Shown here: positions 56,650-64,000 of the stretch, piece after piece
Numbering within the stretch: position 1 is the first letter of the stretch
How the letters are laid out: every line of letters starts with the position of its first letter
From: Voacanga thouarsii
Lineage: Eukaryota; Streptophyta; Magnoliopsida; Gentianales; Apocynaceae
Direction of reading: 5' to 3'
Assembly (NCBI GenBank): GCA_026120185.1
Contig: JANUWF010002430.1
Coordinates: 98,976 to 162,975, forward strand
DNA length: 64,000 nucleotides
Translations under genes and position numbers: made by a program
Notes under the pieces: model-generated
Databases searched by the model: none
What the model was told of the DNA's origin: nothing
What the model saw: only the letters and a program-made list of their open reading frames with translations

Positions 56650-58080
56650 TGAAAAACTTGCATCAGTTACAGCAATCCCAAAATTGGTTTTCTCATTTTA
56701 CCACAAGTGTTAGTTAATAGGGTCGACATGCTTATGTATCAACCAAATTAAACCTTGAGAATACATGAAAACGGATCATAATTTTGTAAATATCATCTTC
56801 ACTAATATGTTTCTTGAAGTCTTTGACTCTCTGGCAATACTCTAAACCTCCAAGTCTTCTTCAATGTAATCTCCCTAGACCAAAATTGCTAATCATAATT
56901 TTTTTCTCTCTTTGTTGAGGGTGGACTCAAACAAAACTGAGAGAAAAACTCAGAGAACAACAACGATGATTCTTACGTATATCTCTGAAATAGAGTTATA
57001 TCCCAATATATATATCAGATTCTATCTCAAAATACGAATCCTGATAGATTAAGAAAAGTATAGTTGGGTACAACTATTTCCACTTATCCTATTCCATCTC
57101 AAATACGATTTTTGATTTCCTGTAATTTTTATTAATAAATTATAATTTATTATTGTCCCATAATTAGGAGCCACTGAAGGAACCTGACCGGATACAATTA
57201 GACTAAACTCCAATAAATTATTTTGTCAATAAAAATGATTTATTAATTACGTTCCACTCCGCTAAAAGAATATAACTGCACTCTTAGTCTAATCGCAATT
57301 ATTGGAGTCAATAATTATATCCAATGATTGATCGATCTAGCAAATTACCCCCGACGATCAATATAATACTTTGAATGAGGCAGTATGACCACAGTGCCCC
57401 TCATTCAAATCCTCAATTCTCATCTTTAATGTGACAGTACCATGTGGCCACGTCACACTTACAAATTGAATTCAATAGACACTATTGAATTACTGAACTC
57501 AGATTTAACTGTCCCTTAGAAAAATTCATGAGGAAATGATCTTGCCTATTAAAGGTGACGGAATCCATATTGCATAATAATTATTTTATACTTATTTCAC
57601 TTTAATTCCTAAGATGCCGAGATATTGATTATTAAGTTAATCTCACTCTTTGGCAACTCAAGGAACTTCAAGTTAGTAAATATGAATAATTATTTGCTCA
57701 GGATTAAGGTATTATGTACGATAATCTTTTAATATTTTATTTGTATGGTCTATTCCACAAATAAAAATTAATGATCCATCCAATATATCAAATATATATC
57801 CTTAATTTTATTACCAAAGTCAAAGACAGACTTCAATAAAATTAAGACGATATTCCAAAATAAATTGCCCAAATTTATTTTAGATCGCGGATAATTTATT
57901 TCCTATTAAATTTAAATCAAGTCTTTATGTGTTTAACAAATAAGCACTTGATTTATAATATCTAAATAATTCGTGGACAAAATAGGCTCATACATAATTC
58001 ATACATATAAATATATAAAGACATACTTCATTAAATTTCAAAATACAAATATTATATTTAATCGATGGGCATATCTAATA
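56650..58080 (-). mobile_element. 3' LTR of copia C4
   Basis: About 1.43 kb, directly beyond the polypurine tract of the C4 coding region. The minus-strand start reads TATTAGATATGCCC where related LTRs begin TGTTAGATATGCCC, so the terminal TG is mutated. The other end (56650) is set from TG on the plus strand and is less certain. No 5' partner is seen in the window. Confidence 0.6.
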
Positions 58081-58094
58081 AAAATTCTCCCACT
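58081..58094 (-). promoter_or_regulatory. Polypurine tract of copia C4
   Basis: On the minus strand it reads AAGTGGGAGAATTTT next to the LTR, the usual AGTGGGAGAT-type tract of plant copia elements. Confidence 0.75.
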
Positions 58095-58124
58095 TGTCCT
58101 AGAGTAAATGGGACATGTCAGAAA

Positions 58125-61100
58125 TACCCATACTTTCTATATGACTTCCAAAAATAATTACAAGTAAACTTTTAGTAAAAGGATCAGCAAGATTTTTAAT
58201 AAAAGAAATCTTGCACACTTCTACATCTCCACGTTGAACGATCTCCTTAAGTAGGTGATATTTACGTTTAATATGTTTACCATGCTAATGGCTACATGGT
58301 TCTTTTGCATTTGCCACTACACCACTGTTGTCACAGTATAAACTAATGGCTCGAGATGCAGAAGGAACCACTTCAAGTTCTATTAAGAACTTCTTCAGCC
58401 ATACTTTCTCTTTAGCTACTTCACAAGCTGCCACATATTCAGCTTCCATTGTAGAGTCAGCAATACAAGATTGTCTGATACTTCTCCACACAACTGCACC
58501 ACCACCTAAGGTGAAAACAGAGCCTGATGTGGACTTGTGAAGATCTCTATCAGCTTGAAAATCAGAATCAGTGTAACCTATAGGTACCAATTCTGGAGCT
58601 GAGTAAACTAGCATATATCCTCGAGTTCTGCGAAGATACTTGAGTATATGCTTCACGGCTGTCCAATGTTCTGGTCCTGGGTTTGACTGATATCTACTGA
58701 CCATCCCAACAGCATGACAAATGTTTGGACGAGTACAAAGCATAGCATACATGAGACTTCCTACAGCTGATGCATAAGGAACTCGTTTCATGTACTCAAC
58801 TTCATTAGGAGTTTTAGAACTATACTTCTAAGATAACTGAATTCTATGTCTGAAAGGTAATTGACCTTTCTGGGAATTCTGCATTGAAAATCTCGTCAGT
58901 ATTTTATCAATATATGAAGCTTGGGATAAAGTTATCTGTCTATTCTTTCTATCCTGAAGGATCTAAATGCCCAGAACATATCTTGCTTCTCCCAAGTCCT
59001 TCATATCAAACTGTTTACCCAACCAACTTTTCACCAATGTTAATGTTCTTACATCATTTCCAATAAGAAGAATGTCATCAATATACTGTATGAGAAAAAT
59101 TATCTTACCATCTATAATTCTCTTATAGACACAATGTTCATTAGGATATTGATTAAAACCATAAGATTTAATGGCATGATCAAACCTGATATTCTAAGAT
59201 CTAGACGCTTGTTTAAGCCCATAAATGGACCTATTCAACTTACAAACCTTTTGTTCTTGACCTTCTTGGATAAAACCATCTGGATGTACCATGTAGATAC
59301 ATTCGTCAAGATTTCCATTAAGGAAAGCTGTCTTGACGTCCATTTGCCATACTTCATAGTCGAAGTGAGCTGCAATGGATAGGAGGATTCTTATAGACTA
59401 TAGCATGGCCACAGGCGAGAAGGTTTCCTCATAGTCAGTACCTTTTCGTTGGGTATAATCCTTAGTAACCAATCTAGCTTCGAAAGTTTCCACTTTCCCG
59501 TCTACTCCTCTCTTTCTTTTGTAGACTCATTTGTACCCAATAGGTTTTATCCCATTAGGCAAGTCCACAAGTTCTCAGACGGAGTTAGTGTACATGGATT
59601 TCATTTCTGAATCCATTGCATTCTTTCAATGGCCTGCGTCTATGTCCTCTACAGCTTCTTTATACATGGTGGGATCCTCTCATTCCTCAAAATAGATTGC
59701 TTGAAAAGCTTCTCCATAGAGTAAGTATCTAGAGGGACGTCGAATGACTCTCTCACTACGTCTAAGCTGTGGAGGTTCTTGGATGATTGGACTTTCCTCC
59801 TTCTCATTGACTAGAACTAGATCTGCTGATTCCTCAACGACTGGATTTTGAATAGAGGTAGGAGGTTCTTCCACTCTAAGTGCCGAAGAGCCAGTGGATA
59901 TAGAAGGTGTAACATCTATTTCTTTCCCACTAGAATCTGGCATGTTAAGTGACATAGATACAAATCCTCCACGTGAGTCTTAAGTATGGGTTTCTGTAAC
60001 CATTTGCTTGGAATTATCTCCCTCAGTTTCTTCCAAAATAACCCTACTCTTAGATCCTCATTCTTCTATGTACTTGTCCTCTAAGAAAATTGCATTTATG
60101 CTTACAAATATTTTCTTATCTTGAGGACTATAGAAGTAGTATACCCTTATTCCTTTGGATACCAACAAACAAACATAAATTTGATCATGATTCCATCTTA
60201 TCCATCTTTCCCTTTAGCACATATGCAGGATAACCCCCAAATACGGATATATGTCAAATTAGGCTTCCCCCCATTCCACAATTCCAATGGAATCTTAGGG
60301 ATAAACTTTGATGGAACCATATTTAATATATATGTCCCAGTTTGTATAACATATCCCCAAAAGGATGTACTGAGTGTAGATAAGCCTAGTATTATTCTGA
60401 CCATATCTAACAAGGTCCTGTTTCTCCTTTCTGCCACTCCATTTTGTTGAGAGTGCCAGGTGTACTTAGTTGGGATAAAATCTCATTTTCTAGCAAGTAT
60501 GATCTAAAGTCATGGGATAGATATTCTCCACCTCGATCTGATCGAAGTGTCTTAATGTTCTTTCCTAACTGCTTCTCAGTCTCAGCCTTAAATTCTTTGG
60601 ATTTTTTTAAGGCATCAAACTTATGAGTCATTAGGTAAACATAGCCATATCTTGAGTAATCATCCGTAAAAATAATGAAATACTCATACCCACCTCTAGC
60701 TTGGACACTAATTAGTCCACATACGTCAGAGTGCACTAATTCGAAGACTTCCTTTGTTCTATTTCCTTTGGAAGGAAATGATCTTTTGGTTATTTTACCT
60801 TCCAAACAAGATTCGCAAACTTGAAAAGGTTTCACCTTTAAGTCACTTAAAGAACCTTTTTTTACAAGTCTTTGTATCCTATTTAGATTAATATGACCAA
60901 GTCTAAGATGCCATAGGGGAGTCTCATTAGTAGGAGATAACTTAATGCGTTTGTTAGTTTCAGTATGATATAATGAACTATTGGTAGGTTTCAAAACATA
61001 CAAATCATTATTTAAATATCCACGACATATCAAAGATTTATTCAAAAATATCTCTACTGAAAATTTATAAAACTTAATAGAATATTTTTGTTTGAATAAC

Positions 61101-62203
61101 AAAGAAACCAACATCAAATTTCGATAAATGTCGGGAACATAATAACAACATTTCAAAACTTAATAGAATGTTTATTATTAAAATAAAGATAAACATCTCC
61201 AACAGCTCTTGCAGATATCACTGATCCTGTGCCAACTCTTAGAGTATGCTCTCCTTCATTGAGATGTCTGGTTACTTGGAACCCCTGCAATGAATTGCAA
61301 ACATGGTTAGTGGCTACAGAATCTACTATCCAAGTATTTTTAAAATCAACCACTAAACAAGTTTCAATGTAGGATAACTCACCAGTACATTGCTTATGTT
61401 TAGCTAAGTAATTTGGGCACTGTGTCTTCTAATGTCCCTTTTTCTTGTAGTGGAAAAATTTTCCTTTGGGCTTTTCATCCACTTTTACTTTCTTAACCTG
61501 CTACTTAGGCCATTTATTATTATTCTGTTTTCTCTTATTTCCTCCTTTGCCCTTAGGCTTGGAAGAGGAAGATCCAGCATGAGTTAGAACAAGAGCGTTG
61601 CCACTTTCCACTTTTAGGGTAGCCTCGACGCTCTCAAGCTCCTTCATTAACTCTGTAAGAGACATCTCCATCTTGTTCATGTTATAATTAACTTTGAACT
61701 ATGAGAACATCTCTGGAAGAGTTTCTAGAGCCATATTAACCTGAGTCTCAGGCTTAATTTCTGCCCCTAAGACCTCTGCCACGTTAAACTGAGCTATCAA
61801 TTCTAACATGTGATCCCTCATTGGCGTTCCAGGTTTCATGCGCATATTTATTTTGCGTCTCATTGCTGCTTGACGGGCCTGACATCCTTTGCGCTCAAAC
61901 CTTTGCTGGAGGCTTATCATGATGTCTGTAGTGGTTGTCATGTTCTCATGTTTCTGCTGCAACACATTTGAGATAGATCCCAAAATGTAACAGCAAGCCA
62001 TCTCATCAGAACTTAACCACTTATCATAAGCCTCCTTTTGTTCGTGCGTGGACTATTTAGTAGGCTTAGCAAGACACGGTTCAATTAGCACGTATTTGAG
62101 CTTCTCAACAGTGAGTACGATTATGAGGTTACGTTTCCAATCAATAAAATTTTCTCTAACTAGTTAGTTCTTTGTTAAAATTTGGGATAAAGTGTTGGAA
62201 GTC
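58125..62203 (-). pseudogene. Copia C4 gag-pol (Tnt1-like)
   Basis: The nearly complete order of a copia polyprotein, read leftwards. Gag (62203-61700): FIDWKRNL, MACCYILGSISNVLQ, MRRKINMRMKPGTPMRDHML. Zinc knuckle near 61430, degraded (KKKGH kept). Protease at 61353-61153: WIVDSVATNHVC, with catalytic DSG now DSV. Integrase (61156-60200): LWHLRLGHIN and CESCLEGK (HHCC), HSDVCG, FTDDYSRYGYVY, SDRGGEY, and after a frameshift AERRNRTLLDM with the Glu. RT is heavily broken (59955-58800). RNase H at 58791-58285: YASAVGSLMYAMLCTRPNICH, GYTDSDFQAD, STMEAEYVA. Multiple stops and frameshifts make it inactive. Confidence 0.92.
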
Positions 62204-62340
62204 ATTTTTCTGAAATAAAATAAAATAAAATATTTGAGCCATTCATCATATCATGATGCATGATCGATATAAAATAGTATGATACATGATAAATATGATA
62301 ATATTTTAAGTAGTAATAGAAACTACTATCAAAATATGAC

Positions 62341-62477
62341 AACCTAAAACTCTACAGTAACATGTACCTCTATAGGAGATAACAATGTAACTTATAGTTA
62401 GGTCAAGATTCACAACCTAAAACCCCAATGTAATATGCACCTCTATAGGAGATAACAATATAACTTATAGTTAGGTC
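62341..62477. repeat. 73-bp tandem duplication
   Basis: Both units begin AACCTAAAAC and contain CCTCTATAGGAGATAACAAT and ACTTATAGTTAGGTC, with about 10 differences. Confidence 0.9.
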
Positions 62478-62782
62478 TGGATCATCTCACTAAAATTAAT
62501 ATATCTTGCATCTATATGTAATATTAGTTTTAGTGTTGTTAATATTTTGACCATCATAGATATTATTTAGATATTCTATAGGAAATTCTTATAATGTCTT
62601 TGATTAAAGTGTAACCCCTATATTCAAATTTTTTTTTAATATAAAGTTTCCAATCCAATCACATCACTTATAGGGTAATTATGAATGAATTAAACTTAAA
62701 AAAATAATTAAAATTTTGATGCCTAATCTAGTAACCAATAAAACGTTGCCTTCCTATAGGGAGACCATTTAAAATGGCACGA

Positions 62783-62798
62783 AGCAAACGTTAATTTT
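62783..62798. repeat. LINE target-site duplication, left
   Basis: AGCAAACGTTAATTTT, repeated at 63595-63610. The last T bases merge with the tail. Confidence 0.9.
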
Positions 62799-63594
62799 TT
62801 TTTTTATGCAAATGTAAATGGTTTAATATTAATCAATAAGAATTTACATGAATTACTAGTTTCTAGTCGAGGAGACTACAAACTAGAGGATCTCAATACA
62901 TGTCTCAAAATTAGTCTTAACATGAGGGTACAAAGCAAATATTACAGTATAAACATGTGTTTTAATCTTCTTCACTATATCTCTCGGATGGCAGGCTACA
63001 CCCTTGAAAATTGCCTTGTTACGGGCAATCCATATGTAATAAAAAGTAGCCGCCAAAACAGTAGACTTGGCCTTAGAAACCCATGAAGTACCCCTGTTGG
63101 CATGCTTATACCACCTAAGACAATCTATTGCTGAATTCAAAGACTGTGGAAGTCCTAACCAAGTTTCCACTTCTGTCCAGATAGTAGCGGAGACCGCGCA
63201 TTTGAAGAACAAATGATTCATCGTTTCAGGCTGAGATTTACACCAAGGACATGTCAAGTCATCCAGTCTGAACACAAGGGCATCTTTGGTCTTAAGCTTG
63301 CCCTTCGCACATAACCAAAGAATGACTGAGTGTTTGGGCATTAAACCCTACTTCCATATAGTATTGGCCCAATACACAGACCGTGAAGTAGATCTAAGAT
63401 AGTCATAAGCAAGAGAGGTGAAAGAAGTAATACAATTGCCCCATGACTGAAGAAGATCAGCAGCACAGTGAGAGTTACCTTCACGCTCTACGAAAATGTC
63501 TCTTATTGCCAGCAATTTACGAAACAAGGGAGAATGTTCCTTATGATCTTCGATTTCCCAAATGGAGCCGCCTTTCAAGTAGTAGTGGTCCACC
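62799..63594 (-). mobile_element. 5'-truncated LINE with 16-bp duplication
   Basis: About 796 bp of LINE 3' end on the minus strand. The tail is the T run at about 62795-62803, and the duplication AGCAAACGTTAATTTT is at 62783-62798 and 63595-63610. It retains only the zf-RVT part of ORF2. Truncation at the 5' end is the usual outcome of incomplete target-primed reverse transcription. Confidence 0.93.
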
Positions 63595-63599
63595 AGCAA
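62883..63599 (-). pseudogene. LINE ORF2 C-terminus (zf-RVT)
   Basis: The segment 63341-62883 is an open 152-codon frame with the zinc-finger-type motif CPWCKSQPETMNHLFFKC, AVSATIWTEVETWLG, TFYYIWIARNKAIFKG and HVYTVIFALYP. An upstream part at 63599-63348 (WEIEDHKEHSPLFRKLLAIRD) precedes it after one stop. It keeps both Cys of CPWC, lost in the full-length copy at 2128-2541, so it descends from a less damaged source. Confidence 0.9.
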
Positions 63600-63610
63600 A
63601 CGTTAATTTT
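63595..63610. repeat. LINE target-site duplication, right
   Basis: AGCAAACGTTAATTTT, identical to 62783-62798. Confidence 0.9.
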
Positions 63611-63935
63611 ACTAATGGGCTAATAGGGGAGGTCTAAGATTAATTAAAATTAACCATTTCACACTTATTTTTTAATAAAAAATATTATTTTTTTATGCAT
63701 TACTAAATAGTACCTAGAACGGTGTTAATGCAAACTATATGGCATGTTAACATGAATGATATATAACTCAACCAAATTAAATAGTAAAAACTATAAAAAA
63801 AATAATTTTATGACCAACCTAGACTCAAAAATAAAATTACAAAATTACAAATGAAAATCTAATTGGCTAACAAAATAGCCAAGCTTCAATCTTCTGCAAT
63901 ATTAATTTGTTGTACGTCACCATCATAAGATCATC
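63611..63935. other. AT-rich non-coding DNA
   Basis: No feature seen. It continues the pre-insertion sequence left of 62783. Confidence 0.5.
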
Positions 63936-64000
63936 AGTGGTCCATTGGTTAGCACTTGGGGCCTTCACCCTTGAAAACAAGGATCAAATCTCATCATGAA
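63936..64000 (+). other. tRNA-like sequence, probable SINE head at window edge
   Basis: An A-box-like TGGTTAGCACTTGG at 63946-63959 and a B-box-like GGATCAAATCT at 63981-63991 are spaced as in a tRNA gene. An acceptor-stem partner cannot be formed convincingly from the visible bases, so it is more likely the head of a tRNA-derived SINE, or a decayed tRNA, than a working tRNA. The window ends before a tail could be seen. Confidence 0.4.

Larger units (their letters stand above)
62204..62798 (-). other. Leader or flank of copia C4 with tandem repeat
   Basis: AT-rich sequence 5' of the C4 gag on the minus strand. It carries a two-copy tandem repeat with a 73-bp period (62341-62413 and 62414-62477). 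No primer-binding site or LTR end is recognisable before the LINE insertion. Confidence 0.5.

Noticed and set aside
56386..56652. Open frame at the left of the copia C4 LTR
   Set aside because: It straddles the LINE fragment end and low-complexity sequence, with no motif.
63936..64000. Functional tRNA gene
   Set aside because: A and B boxes are present but no acceptor stem pairs convincingly and the window ends; reported only as a tRNA-like sequence.
62204..64000. 5' LTR of copia C4
   Set aside because: No primer-binding site, no TG...CA end and no similarity to 56650-58080 could be found on this side.
1..64000. CRISPR array, rRNA genes or prokaryotic operon
   Set aside because: No regularly spaced repeats with unique spacers, no rRNA-like stretch, and the genes have introns. 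The repeats present are microsatellites, TIRs, LTRs and duplications.

Overview
This is nuclear DNA from a flowering plant, very probably a dicot. The evidence is GT-AG introns in AT-rich non-coding DNA, plant-only families (plant mobile domain, DUF4283-type LINE ORF1, Athila-type LTR element, STP-like sugar carrier, CDPK-related kinase, alkaline/neutral invertase), and retroelements at every scale. There are no bacterial operons, rRNA genes or CRISPR arrays. The species cannot be named from the sequence. No gene in the window looks intact: it is a graveyard of transposons nested in one another and in broken pieces of host genes.

1-12 kb: a solo copia LTR (1196-1634, target-site duplication GAACG) lies beside the first visible exons of an STP-like hexose/proton symporter relic (exons 1687-1769, 1856-1968, 9883-10202, 10297-about 10785). 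A full-length LINE (2010-8020, minus, 13-bp duplication) sits in the third visible intron gap. A tRNA-derived SINE (11456-11630, 15-bp duplication) and an RNase H relic follow.

12-23.2 kb: a decayed Mutator-like transposase (minus) and a plant mobile domain ORF (minus), with clusters of an ATGCGTC motif on either side of the transposase; then a truncated copia element (minus) with a long LTR at 21330-23199.

23.2-40 kb: a relic of COP9 signalosome subunit 6 with its first-exon segment present three times. Its intron holds a spliced fragment of alkaline/neutral invertase between about 113-bp direct repeats. A pol-less Athila-type LTR retrotransposon (29455-37815, duplication TATTT) is inserted downstream, and a Helitron-type 3' end is at 39573-39599. 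The relics and the Helitron end share orientation, so one Helitron may have captured them.

40-49.2 kb: a Pack-MULE-like element (40046-46663, about 174-bp terminal inverted repeats) carries pieces of nicotinate phosphoribosyltransferase (plus) and a CDPK-related kinase (minus). A copia element has split the first. A second copia copy lies just outside and shares a 581-bp block at about 97% identity, including stop codons.

49.2-64 kb: an eS30 ribosomal protein relic with a lost start; a 786-bp hAT-type MITE (duplication ATTGTGCA); a copia element (53965-55387, duplication TAATG) inserted in the twelfth codon of a tetraspanin relic; a LINE 3' fragment; a large decayed Tnt1-like copia element (minus, 3' LTR 56650-58080); another truncated LINE (62799-63594, 16-bp duplication); and a tRNA-like sequence running off the right edge.

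Gene calls rest on motif recognition by eye. Boundaries resting on a target-site duplication plus terminal motif are the most secure.
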